This document shows positions 33,799 through 40,551 of a DNA stretch of 40,551 nt, piece by piece. Under the pieces are notes generated by a model. It saw nothing but the letters and a program-made list of their open reading frames with translations, was not told the origin of the DNA and did no database searches. Each line of letters begins with the position of its first letter. Position 1 is the stretch's first letter. The translations under genes were made by a program, and so were the position numbers. The DNA is from Methanothrix sp. (GTDB lineage Archaea > Halobacteriota > Methanosarcinia > Methanotrichales > Methanotrichaceae): NCBI GenBank assembly GCA_029907715.1, contig JARYLI010000015.1:1-40551 (forward strand). Direction: 5' to 3'.

Positions 33799-34215
33799 TC
33801 AAAGCTGCTTAAGCGCCCTGATAGCTATCTCGATACATTCAAGCTTTGATTTCAGCCTTGACAGGTCCTGCTCGCCAGCTATCCCCTCACACAGCTCCCT
33901 CAGCTTTGCATGAAGCAGGTCTCTCACGGCTGCGAGAGCATCTTTTTCATCACCTGTGGCTGGAGATACTGAGGTGGATACTGAGCCGCGCTGAGCCACG
34001 CTTTCTGATACAAGCCCCTCTGAAACATCCAGATTCTTCTCTTCCGGCAGCTTCACAGCATCCTGCTCAGCCTCTCTGGAAGTGGAGCAGACAGGGCATA
34101 GAATCTCCCCTTTGTACCTGAAGAGCGGAGCTCCGCAGTCGTGATGCTCTGCCAGCATGGTTCCGCCAATCTCCATCATCCTCGTAATGCGCCTGATCAT
34201 CTCTTCTTCGTCCAT
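33799..34215 (-). CDS. p27-type zinc ribbon protein (Sjogren/scleroderma autoantigen 1 family)
   Basis: A 138-residue protein. The N-terminal zinc ribbon has the C-x-APLFRYKGEILCPVC pattern (about residues 27-43) of the archaeal/eukaryotic autoantigen p27 family. A variable acidic linker and a C-terminal helical segment (SRLKSKLECIEIAIRALKQL) follow. The start ATG at 34215 is about 8 nt behind GAGGTGG; a TTG two codons upstream is too close to it. The family function is unknown; in eukaryotes it is linked to centromere/mitosis autoantigens. It lies between the two iterated palindrome blocks. Confidence 0.82.
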   Translation of the reverse strand: MDEEEMIRRITRMMEIGGTMLAEHHDCGAPLFRYKGEILCPVCSTSREAEQDAVKLPEEKNLDVSEGLVSESVAQRGSVSTSVSPATGDEKDALAAVRDLLHAKLRELCEGIAGEQDLSRLKSKLECIEIAIRALKQL

Positions 34216-34385
34216 TTTCAAGCCACCTCTGACACTGGGATCGACATCCATGTATTTATAGGGAAACATGCAGAAGACCCCCTCTCGAGGGGAGGAAGTC
34301 ACCACGGAAGCATAACATGGGGTTATCTTCCAGTGCCGACTTTCTTTTGGGTGGAAGTGACTCGTATCTCAGACCTTTCCTCATC

Positions 34386-34500
34386 CGCTCTCATCCATCT
34401 GATGGCCCTCCAGAAGGGGGCGCTGCCCCTGGCATACACTCCTGGAAGGTGAGTTCTCCCAGCATCCAGCCTGCGCGAAGTCCAAGTCGCTGAATACGGA
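34386..34500 (-). mobile_element. MITE1 copy, strongly decayed
   Basis: CGCTCTCATCCATCTGATGG at one end and AGTCGCTGAATACG toward the other show the family; the terminal AAGAGCG is lost. Confidence 0.6.
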
Positions 34501-34559
34501 TTCGCATCACCGAACAATGTACCACGAAACCGATATTCATCGGTGCAGTACCTCATGAC

Positions 34560-34680
34560 CAGCGGGTCGCATGCTGTTGATCTCAATCATGCAAGTGCGC
34601 GATCATCGTCCTATGCTATCTGTTTGTCGGTCTCAATGTCGCATGCAGTTGATCTCAATTGTGTGAGTGCGCGTACAGGA
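34560..34680. repeat. CRISPR-like degenerate repeats, second locus
   Basis: CGCATGCTGTTGATCTCAAT (core from 34576) and CGCATGCAGTTGATCTCAAT (core from 34648) are 72 nt apart and both continue with an AGTGCGCG tail. A weaker TCGGTCTCAATG sits between at about 34627. Confidence 0.5.
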
Positions 34681-34703
34681 TTGACGGTTTGCATCTTCTA
34701 AGG

Positions 34704-35101
34704 GTATTTGCTCAATATCGTGAGCGTACTTGAGTTACTGATCAAGTGAGGCCCTATCATCGGTCATAGTCGTTTATCCAGAAATCCGCCAAGAGGGCAA
34801 TTTACCTCAGCATATTGAGCATGTCCTGAGTTACTGATCAAGTGAAGCCGCTATGGCATAATCATTCATCCATAAACCTGCCAAGAGGGCGATTTACCTC
34901 AGCATATTGAGCATGTCCTGAGTTACTGATCAAGTGAAGCCGCTATGGCATAATCATTCATCCATAAACCTGCCAAGAGGGCGATTTACCTCAGCATATT
35001 GAGCATGTCCTGAGTTACTGATCAAGTGAAGCCGCTATGGCATAATCATTCATCCATAAACCTGCCAAGAGGGCGATTTACCTCAACGTATCGAGCATGT
35101 T
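34704..35101. repeat. Iterated palindrome block B (five sites)
   Basis: A 398-bp block with sites at 34711, 34806, 34898, 34990 and 35082, spaced 95, 92, 92 and 92 bp. The three 92-bp units from 34828 are nearly identical to each other, indicating recent tandem duplication. It has the same block ends as A. Confidence 0.9.
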
Positions 35102-35325
35102 CCTGAGCAGGAATCTCACTGGAATCCCTGGTCATATGCAAAGAAGCCCCAGCCGGACTCTGTCAGGTTCCATGATGAACATTCATCCAGTTTCTTCTGT
35201 CTGCAGAAGAACTCCTGTTGAGCTCCTGTCTCTGGGGTGCCTGGCACCTGCTGAACTCACTGCAGTTTTCTCGCAGTATGCCCGATGCTAAAGCGTTTTC
35301 GAGAGGCACAAATCTCTTCTTTGCT

Positions 35326-35583
35326 TCATCCAACAGGTATGGTTTCAAGCTGGCTTGCTACATTCCATATCAGTGTTCTGGTGTGAAGAGGAATATTTGG
35401 ATCGTTGCTGATTTCGTCGAGTATGGATATCGCTGAAGCTGCCTTTACCGCTTCGGCGAGCCCTTCCTGGAGAAGTATACCTTTGACGTTCTCTGCAGAG
35501 CGCCTTATGTTTCTGGGCACAGTATCGTCGCTCATTATTCGCTCCAAAATCTCGACACATTGCTTTATCACTTTCTCAGACAT
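35326..35583 (-). CDS. UPF0147 family protein
   Basis: An 85-residue all-helical archaeal protein. The start [20 protein letters not shown] and the following [17 protein letters not shown] are typical of UPF0147, as is the [20 protein letters not shown] end. The ATG at 35583 is 9 nt behind GGTGGTGAT; an upstream in-frame GTG lies within that site. The family is widespread in archaea and of unknown function. Confidence 0.88.
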   Translation of the reverse strand: MSEKVIKQCVEILERIMSDDTVPRNIRRSAENVKGILLQEGLAEAVKAASAISILDEISNDPNIPLHTRTLIWNVASQLETIPVG

Positions 35584-35873
35584 AATAAAAATCACCACCG
35601 TTGCGCTTTCTGGGGCTGCAAAAGGGTTGAGGATCAGTTCCCGCCTCAGCTCTTGAACTCTGCATGTATATCGTTGTATTTAAAAGTATGGTTGCGACTT
35701 CCCCAAATCGTGCGTGCGACAGATGATGTGTGCCTGAACATGCCCGACCGGAGTGGTTGAATCAATGGAGATCCGTGTTCAGCTTGTGTGCTCTAATAAT
35801 TGAGACTCGCTCTTCTGTGCTTGCTGACTTTGGAGGTTGTGCGAATGTGGCTTTTGGGCTCATTATAGAGGAT

Positions 35874-36025
35874 CGCTTTATGTATTCAGCAACTTGAAGG
35901 ATATGCAGGCCGGTTGCTGAATGCACTCATCCCCTCGCCAGGTACGTCGAAACTCTTCGACGAAGCCGAACTAGTGAATGGCTGACTGGTGCCTCTTCGG
36001 GCAGGTCATCGGATGGATAAGAGCG
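35874..36025 (+). mobile_element. MITE1 copy, intermediate-length form
   Basis: About 152 bp with CGCTTTATGTATTCAGC and GATGGATAAGAGCG ends. It carries a short version of the hairpin module (GTCGAAACTCTTCGACG at 35953). No matching flanks. Confidence 0.85.
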
Positions 36026-36171
36026 AACCCATAGGCAACAGTAGGGCGTGCCCTCGCACGATTGAGATTATAGAGTATTCCTATTAACCCCCTTTTCTGC
36101 GATCTGCCATGTCGCTAAGTAATTGTATAAATGCTATTTTATATCAAAAAAGCAGGTTTTTAGGGATTCTC

Positions 36172-36285
36172 TATAGTATTCCGTATAAGTTGATATAATA
36201 TTGCACGTCACATAAAATCATCTATGAAGTATGACACATCCAGTAGCTTTTAAATGGATTTACATGAAGTGGCGCAAAGAACTAT
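36172..36285 (-). repeat. 114-bp repeat, inverse copy of 30171-30284
   Basis: Same sequence as at 30.2 kb on the other strand. Here it is uninterrupted at the site where the 30-kb copy adjoins a MITE1, so it gives the pre-insertion sequence. Confidence 0.9.
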
Positions 36286-36358
36286 AATCCAAGCTGCTGA
36301 GCACACAGGAGCGTTCAGCTATTATAGCCCATGTTCCTCCTGCTGGGGTTCATGCCAT

Positions 36359-36407
36359 CTCCACTGGAAATAAAGGGGTTGGTCCCCTTCCAGTGGAAAC
36401 GAAGGGG
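36359..36407 (+). promoter_or_regulatory. Two ORB-like origin recognition boxes
   Basis: CTCCACTGGAAATAAAGGGG (36359-36378) and TTCCAGTGGAAACGAAGGGG (36388-36407) match the archaeal ORB pattern: a TCCAxTGGAAA core and a 3' G-string. They lie in the same orientation about 60 bp ahead of the Orc1/Cdc6 gene, with AT-rich DNA further upstream. This is the classic arrangement of an archaeal replication origin. Confidence 0.7.
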
Positions 36408-36466
36408 AGATCACCATAACTCTTAATACCATCCATGCGAAGAATGAATTGTTCGAGGGAGTTCTC

Positions 36467-37693
36467 GTGACCACTTCTAGCGGGTTATTTGCCAGCTTTG
36501 TTGGACAGGGAGGCATATTCAGGTCGCGGGACGTCTTGCGTCCCACCTACACCCCAAAGGAGCTGCCCCACAGAGAGGAGCAGATACAGGAGCTGGCATC
36601 TGTCCTGGCTCCGGCACTGCATGGCGAGACGCCATCAAACATCCTGATCTACGGGAAGACCGGCACAGGAAAGACAGCTGTCGCGAAGTATGTGGGCAAG
36701 GAGCTGGAGGAGGCGGATGCTGGATCCGCATGCTCTGTCATATACCTCAACTGCGAAGTGGTCGATACACAGTACAGGGTTCTTGCACACCTCGCCAGGC
36801 ACTTCGACAAGGACATACCCATGACCGGCTGGCCCACCGATCAGGTCTACTCGGAGTTCAGGAACGCGCTGGATGAGAAGAAGCGTGTGGTCGTCATAAT
36901 GCTCGATGAGATCGACAAGCTTGTCAGAAAGGGCGATGATGTCCTTTACAACCTCTCCAGGATAAACTCCGATCTGGTCCAGGCGAGGGTGAGTCTTATC
37001 GGCATATCGAACGATCTGAAGTTCACCGAGTTCCTGGACCCGAGGGTCAAATCCTCGCTTGGTGAGGATGAGATCATATTTCCGCCTTACAACGCGGAGC
37101 AGATACAGGACATACTGGAGCAGCGGGCTGAGCTGGCGTTCAGGCCGGGTGTGCTCGCGGATGATGTCATACCCCTCTGTGCGGCCTTCGCGGCGCGGGA
37201 GCATGGTGATGCGCGTCGCGCGCTGGACCTTCTCAGGATAGCGGGCGAGATCGCGGAGAGGGCGAGGAGCCAGATGATCACTGAGGAGCATGTGAAGGCG
37301 GCAAGGGAGAAGATCGAGCAGGACAGGGTGGAGGAGGTCATAAAGACGCTCCCCACACAGTCAAAGCTTGTGCTTTACAGCATACTTCTCCTGGAGGAAC
37401 AGGCCGCCAGGAACATAACAACGAGCGCAGTCTATGGCATGTACAAGCAGCTCTGCCCGCTTGTCGAGGCAGACTCTCTCACACACAGAAGGATCACTGA
37501 TCTCATAGCTGAACTAGATATGCTTGGCATTCTTCACACTGTTGTGATAAGCAAGGGGCGCTACGGAAGGACGAAGGAGATCTCTCTGAGCGTTCATCCG
37601 CCAAAGCTTAAGAGCATACTGCTCCAGGACTACAGGCTCAAGGATCTCGCAAGCTTCAGCGTGCCCACACAGGCCCGCTTCGGTCCCATCTGA
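36467..37693 (+). CDS. Orc1/Cdc6 replication initiator
   Basis: A 408-residue AAA+ ATPase that binds ORB elements and loads the MCM helicase. It shows Walker A GKTGTGKT (about residues 63-70), Walker B VVIMLDEIDKLV (about 141-152), sensor 1 in IGISNDL, sensor 2 GDARRALDLLRIAG (about 246-259), and a C-terminal winged-helix domain (ALLVEADSLTHRR-like region to the end) that contacts DNA. The GTG at 36467 follows GAGGGAG; an upstream TTG at 36449 is less likely. ORB-like boxes just upstream suggest self-linked origin and autoregulation. Confidence 0.93.
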   Translation: MTTSSGLFASFVGQGGIFRSRDVLRPTYTPKELPHREEQIQELASVLAPALHGETPSNILIYGKTGTGKTAVAKYVGKELEEADAGSACSVIYLNCEVVDTQYRVLAHLARHFDKDIPMTGWPTDQVYSEFRNALDEKKRVVVIMLDEIDKLVRKGDDVLYNLSRINSDLVQARVSLIGISNDLKFTEFLDPRVKSSLGEDEIIFPPYNAEQIQDILEQRAELAFRPGVLADDVIPLCAAFAAREHGDARRALDLLRIAGEIAERARSQMITEEHVKAAREKIEQDRVEEVIKTLPTQSKLVLYSILLLEEQAARNITTSAVYGMYKQLCPLVEADSLTHRRITDLIAELDMLGILHTVVISKGRYGRTKEISLSVHPPKLKSILLQDYRLKDLASFSVPTQARFGPI

Positions 37694-37789
37694 TATGCAG
37701 AAATGGGCAGGGTAAAAGTATACTTCAGGTATCGAATCGCTTCAGAGGCTCTTGCAGACAGGCGCCCGCTGGGATAAATCCTCTGAGTT

Positions 37790-37840
37790 CCTGAGGTCAC
37801 ACGCTGTTGATCTCAATGATCTGAGTGCACAGAACAGCGG
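37790..37840. repeat. Single CRISPR-like degenerate repeat
   Basis: GAGGTCACACGCTGTTGATC followed by TCAATGATCTGAGTGCACAG is nearly the same as the first copy at 6484 (GAGGTCACATGCTGTTGATC). It stands alone between orc1 and the TPR gene. Confidence 0.5.
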
Positions 37841-37979
37841 GATGTTCTGGATTCCACAGCGTCTTGCAGATTTCTGAGTCTGCAGGGATGGATTCCGGCT
37901 TGCAGCTAGGCAGATGCGCAGCTGCATATCGCCGGTGCGTATTTGTATATCAACTTTGGAGATTAAAGATGGTGTTGTT

Positions 37980-38717
37980 TTGAGCGAGAAGTCGGTCAGG
38001 AAGTCTGAAAGGGAAGATGCGGAGAGCACATTTGCGGGTTCAGTGCCGGATATGCCATGCGATCAGAGTTTTTTCGAGAACGATTTGATGAATGCGGATC
38101 TGTGGGTTGCGCGTGGCAGGTACCTCATGAGGGCTCTTGGAAGGTACTCAGATGCGCTGGATGCGTTTGAACAGGCGATCGAGCTGGATCCGTCGCATGC
38201 AAGGGCCTGGAGGGGGAAGGCAGCCGCTTTGAACAATCTCGACCGCTATTCTGAGGCGCTTGAGGCCTGCAAGCACGCCCTGGAGCTCGACCCGTTCAAC
38301 TCCAGAAGCTGGATCATCAAGGGTTTCGCTCACCACAGCCTGGGTGAGTATGAGGAGGCGGTCAAAAGCTACGACAGGGCGATCGAGCTGGATCCGATGG
38401 GACAGGATGCGAGAAGGGCCTGGAACAATCGGGGCGCTGCTCTCGATAACCTTGGGCAGCATGAGGAAGCTCTGAGATCATACGACGAGGCGATCATGCT
38501 TGAGCCGTTTGATGCATATGCATGGAACAACAAGGGTGTCTCTCTTGTCGCTCTCAAGAGATACGATGAGGCACTTCTCTGCTTCGAGAAGGCCATAAAG
38601 ATCTATCCTGGATACTGGACCGCCTGGATGAACAGGGGTGGGTGCCTGAAGGCCCTGGGCAGGCTTGAGGAGGCCAAGGAGTCACTGGATATGGCGAGGA
38701 GGATAGAATCGTCCTGA
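37980..38717 (+). CDS. Tetratricopeptide-repeat protein
   Basis: A 245-residue soluble protein with about six consecutive TPR units from about residue 40 to the end. Examples are GRYSDALDAFEQAIELDPSH, YSEALEACKHALELDP, YEEAVKSYDRAIELDP, HEEALRSYDEAIMLEP and YDEALLCFEKAIKIYP. TPR arrays bind other proteins; the partner is unknown. I chose the TTG at 37980 because the sequence before it (from 37914) is not protein-like and a GGTG site lies about 7 nt upstream. A TATA-like TTTGTATATCAA lies 30-40 bp upstream. Confidence 0.88.
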   Translation: MSEKSVRKSEREDAESTFAGSVPDMPCDQSFFENDLMNADLWVARGRYLMRALGRYSDALDAFEQAIELDPSHARAWRGKAAALNNLDRYSEALEACKHALELDPFNSRSWIIKGFAHHSLGEYEEAVKSYDRAIELDPMGQDARRAWNNRGAALDNLGQHEEALRSYDEAIMLEPFDAYAWNNKGVSLVALKRYDEALLCFEKAIKIYPGYWTAWMNRGGCLKALGRLEEAKESLDMARRIESS

Positions 38718-39120
38718 TTCAGCTGTATGTCATTGAAGCCTGCAGCGTGTTGGTCTCGGTGACCGCTATTAGCCGCTGGTTCCGGGTTTCTGAGCAGATT
38801 CGAATGCTGAGCAACGACCTGAATACGCGAATAGAGTATGCGGCGCATCAGGAGGCGCCCCATTTGTCATCGGTTAAGGATTTTCTGAAAATATATTGGA
38901 CATGAAATTTGACAAATTGAGATCTCCCCATAGTGGAGAGTTTGATTCAAATCGACCGCCTGTGGGCTTGAGTCCTGATAGCAGTACTGAGGCGAGATAA
39001 GACTATTAAGTCAGATTCTACACATGTCGATCTTAACCGATGACGCATGGGAGGCGCCCGGGGTCCAAAAAATACAGCATCGGCCTTGTTTTTCATCTGG
39101 TTGATCTGGCAGAACAGCAC
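38718..39120. other. Intergenic region containing MITE2
   Basis: Apart from the MITE2 copy, I see only a MITE1-like scrap (TGAGCAACGACCTGAATACG near 38810) and no gene. Confidence 0.5.
38852..39058. mobile_element. MITE2, complete copy with perfect target duplication
   Basis: A 191-bp element (38860-39050) with inverted ends CCATTTGTCATCGGTTAAG and CCATGCGTCATCGGTTAAG, flanked by GAGGCGCC on both sides (38852-38859 and 39051-39058). It has no coding capacity. The interior includes TCTCCCCATAGTGGAGA, a short stem, and is shared with both window ends. Confidence 0.92.
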
Positions 39121-39351
39121 TCACCGAGAAACGCGATCCCCTCGCTGTCGATTGGCATCACCGCATCCTCCAGGAGCGATAATGCCACCGCGTACGGTGA
39201 ATGGGTGTGTATAACCGCTCTGGCATCTGTCCTGCGGTATATGGCTCTGTGGACTGGAGTCTCACAGCTCGCGATGCTGTCAGCGGCGCATTCTCTGTGC
39301 CTGTCGACGAGTACCACCTGACCCTCGTCTATCTCGTCGAGCATTGAGCCT
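39121..39351 (-). pseudogene. Internal fragment of the class II aldolase gene
   Basis: These 231 bp match 39915-40145 of the intact aldolase with about four differences, covering the metal-binding HTHSPYA region. Both flanks are unrelated to the aldolase, so it lacks the start, phosphate-binding part and C-terminus. An open frame runs through it (39093-39380) but it cannot encode a working enzyme. Confidence 0.9.
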
Positions 39352-39482
39352 TTGCAAGGATGACGGAAAAGGAAGTCCAACGATCATGAAAACCTGGATC
39401 TCAGATAAATTCGCTGAGATATGCTGTCATCTTTCCTGCGATAACAGGCGTGCGCTTGGACCACCGAACATGCTTTCAGGAG

Positions 39483-39607
39483 CGCTCTTATGTATTCAGC
39501 AACTTGAAGGACATGCGGGCTGGTCGCTGAATGCACTCATTCGCTCACCACGAACGCATAGTGTGACTGGTGCCTCTTCGGGCCAAGTTATCAGATGGAT
39601 AAGAGCG
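39483..39607 (+). mobile_element. MITE1 copy with target duplication
   Basis: A full 125-bp element with flanks TTCAGGAG (39475-39482) and TTCAGGAA (39608-39615). Among the most typical copies in the window; lies between the aldolase fragment and the intact gene. Confidence 0.9.
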
Positions 39608-39700
39608 TTCAGGAATACCGTGCACTGGCGTAACGCGGCATGAATCCATGGGTCGCATGCGTCTCATCCCTTCACACGAGCACACGGCCCGATAACAGGC

Positions 39701-40261
39701 TCAGTCTCTGGTCGAGCTCGTTCTCCATACGACCAGGTATCTTATTTTGGAGCTGTGCTCAGCCATCGAGGCTGTGATGTACGCATCTCTCAGGTCGTCT
39801 CCCCTGGCGAAGACACCATGGCCGCGTGCGATGCATGCTCTGTGATCGATCAGGGCATCTGATACCGCAGAGGCGAGTTCCACAGTTCCAAACGGGCCAT
39901 CGACCACAGGCATCTCACCGAGAAACGCGATCCCCTCGCTGTCGATTGGTCTCACCGCATCCTCCAGGAGCGATAATGCCACCGCGTACGGTGAATGGGT
40001 GTGTATAACCGCTCTGGCATCTGTCCTGCGGTATATGGCTCTGTGGACCGGAGTCTCACAGCTCGCGATGCTGTCAGCGGCGCATTCTCTGTGCCTGTCG
40101 ACGAGCACCACCTGACCCTCGTCTATCTCGTCGAGCATTGAGCCTGTGCATGTTATCATCATGCCATCTTCCGTCAGCACCGATATGTTGCCGAAGCGCG
40201 AGCCTGTCAGACCCTGCTCGACAAGCTTCTTCCCGAACCTGGCTATCTCCATCCAGATCAT
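39701..40261 (-). CDS. Class II aldolase, L-fuculose-1-phosphate aldolase type
   Basis: A 186-residue zinc-dependent aldolase. Visible features are the phosphate-binding SRFGNISVL segment (about residues 21-29), CTGSMLDEIDEGQVVLVD (about 38-55), zinc ligands in VIHTHSPYAVALS (about 84-96) and the third zinc His in ARGHGVFARGD (about 144-154). In methanogens such enzymes have been linked to making lactaldehyde on the way to lactate for coenzyme F420, and to other sugar-phosphate steps; which applies here is unknown. The ATG at 40261 is chosen: GGGAGGT lies just before it and covers the earlier ATG at 40273. Confidence 0.88.
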   Translation of the reverse strand: MIWMEIARFGKKLVEQGLTGSRFGNISVLTEDGMMITCTGSMLDEIDEGQVVLVDRHRECAADSIASCETPVHRAIYRRTDARAVIHTHSPYAVALSLLEDAVRPIDSEGIAFLGEMPVVDGPFGTVELASAVSDALIDHRACIARGHGVFARGDDLRDAYITASMAEHSSKIRYLVVWRTSSTRD

Positions 40262-40344
40262 GGTACCTCCCATGCAGAACCCGTTATCTTCCGCATGCAG
40301 TGCGGCATGGGTCTCACATCATGCCAAAGTGGGCCAGAACATTT

Positions 40345-40460
40345 CGCTCTCATCAATCTGATGACTAGACCGCAACTGGTACTGACATGCGCTCGTTTCG
40401 ACTTATCTTCGACTGCGTCGAAGGCCTGGCGAATGAATGGGTCTTCCAGCATCCACATTT
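40345..40460 (-). mobile_element. MITE1 copy cut by MITE2
   Basis: It begins CGCTCTCATCAATCTGATG and includes part of the hairpin module (TTTCGACTTATCTTCGAC), but stops at TCCAGCATCCACATTT where the MITE2 end begins at 40461. MITE2 therefore inserted into or beside an existing MITE1. Confidence 0.8.
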
Positions 40461-40551
40461 CATTGGTCATCGGATAAGGATTTTATGTAAATATAGTGAT
40501 CATGAAATTTGACAAATTGAGATCTCCCCATAGTGGAGAGTTTGATTCAAA
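40461..40551. mobile_element. MITE2, left-end fragment at window end
   Basis: It matches the left 91 bp of the complete MITE2 (CATTGGTCATCGGATAAGG to GAGTTTGATTCAAA) and runs off the window. Together with the fragment at 1-75 it covers all but about 25 bp of the element. Confidence 0.88.

Larger units (their letters stand above)
34216..35325. other. 1.1-kb gene-free region with degenerate repeats and palindrome block B
   Basis: No supported gene. It contains a decayed MITE1 (34386), two or three CRISPR-like cores (34576-34680), and block B (34704-35101). Confidence 0.65.
35584..36466. other. Region upstream of orc1/cdc6 with mobile copies and AT-rich tract
   Basis: About 880 bp with no supported gene. 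It contains a long MITE1 (35874), an AT-rich stretch (about 36090-36190), the inverse copy of the 30.2-kb repeat (36172), a MITE1 fragment (36288-36313, GCTGAGCACACAGGAGCG) and the ORB-like boxes. Confidence 0.65.

Noticed and set aside
34704-35101. Block B as a CRISPR array.
   Set aside because: The whole 92-bp unit is repeated almost without change, so there are no variable spacers.
39093-39380. The aldolase fragment as a second functional small gene.
   Set aside because: It lacks the phosphate-binding and C-terminal zinc parts of the enzyme and is bounded by unrelated sequence.
1-40551. The window might be a circular plasmid because its ends are two halves of one element.
   Set aside because: Joining the ends leaves about 25 bp of the element missing, and the flanks (CCACATTT and AGATGATC) do not form the 8-bp duplication seen at the complete copy. 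A contig break at a repeat explains it better.

Overview
The window looks like chromosomal DNA of a methanogenic euryarchaeon, most likely a Methanothrix (Methanosaeta)-type organism; the genus is my inference. The direct pointers are two methanogenesis marker proteins (Mmp2 and Mmp4/MtxX), a class I lysyl-tRNA synthetase, aIF5B, an Orc1/Cdc6 initiator, an archaeal cis-prenyltransferase, an FmdE-domain protein, UPF0280 and UPF0147 proteins, an intron-containing tRNA, archaeal TATA-like promoters and frequent GTG/TTG starts. Both window ends lie inside copies of one short transposable element, so the window may be an assembly contig that broke at repeats.

Layout. 0-10 kb: a pair of von Willebrand A membrane proteins, LysRS, an FmdE-like protein followed by a metal ABC transporter, and an acidic unknown protein. 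10-23 kb: a mostly housekeeping stretch with a small secreted N-glycosylation-sequon protein, UppS, tRNA-Arg, dodecin, a UPF0280 protein, an isopropylmalate/citramalate synthase-type enzyme, TatD, a NYN-domain protein, rhomboid protease, aIF5B, and the Mmp4-Mmp2 pair. 24.6-30 kb: an MFS transporter, then a four-gene set matching the WbpE-WbpB-WbpD-WbpA steps that make a UDP-2,3-diacetamido-uronic acid, probably for glycan or S-layer glycosylation. 30-40 kb: a lone LolD/MacB-like ATPase, a lipoprotein, a p27-type zinc ribbon protein, UPF0147, Orc1/Cdc6 with two ORB-like boxes upstream (a likely replication origin), a TPR protein, and a class II (fuculose-1-phosphate type) aldolase with a nearby partial duplicate.

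The striking part is the non-coding DNA. (1) A miniature transposable element family of about 125 bp, here called MITE1 (ends CGCTCTTAT/ATAAGAGCG), has about 17 copies. Six copies have recognisable 8-bp target duplications (three perfect, two 7/8 and one supported by an empty site elsewhere in the window are among these), and some copies carry an extra hairpin module. (2) A second family, MITE2 (191 bp, ends CCATNNGTCATCGGTTAAG), has one complete copy with a perfect 8-bp duplication and forms both window ends. (3) Two blocks near the likely origin carry a 14-bp palindrome (CTCA-N6-TGAG type) repeated every 92-95 bp, eight sites in all. I cannot name their function. (4) Degenerate 37-nt repeats spaced 72-75 nt resemble decayed CRISPR units, without cas genes in the window. 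(5) Several old IS genes have been cut by these elements. The iterated palindrome blocks are my best candidate for something undescribed; the MITE families are the best-supported observation.
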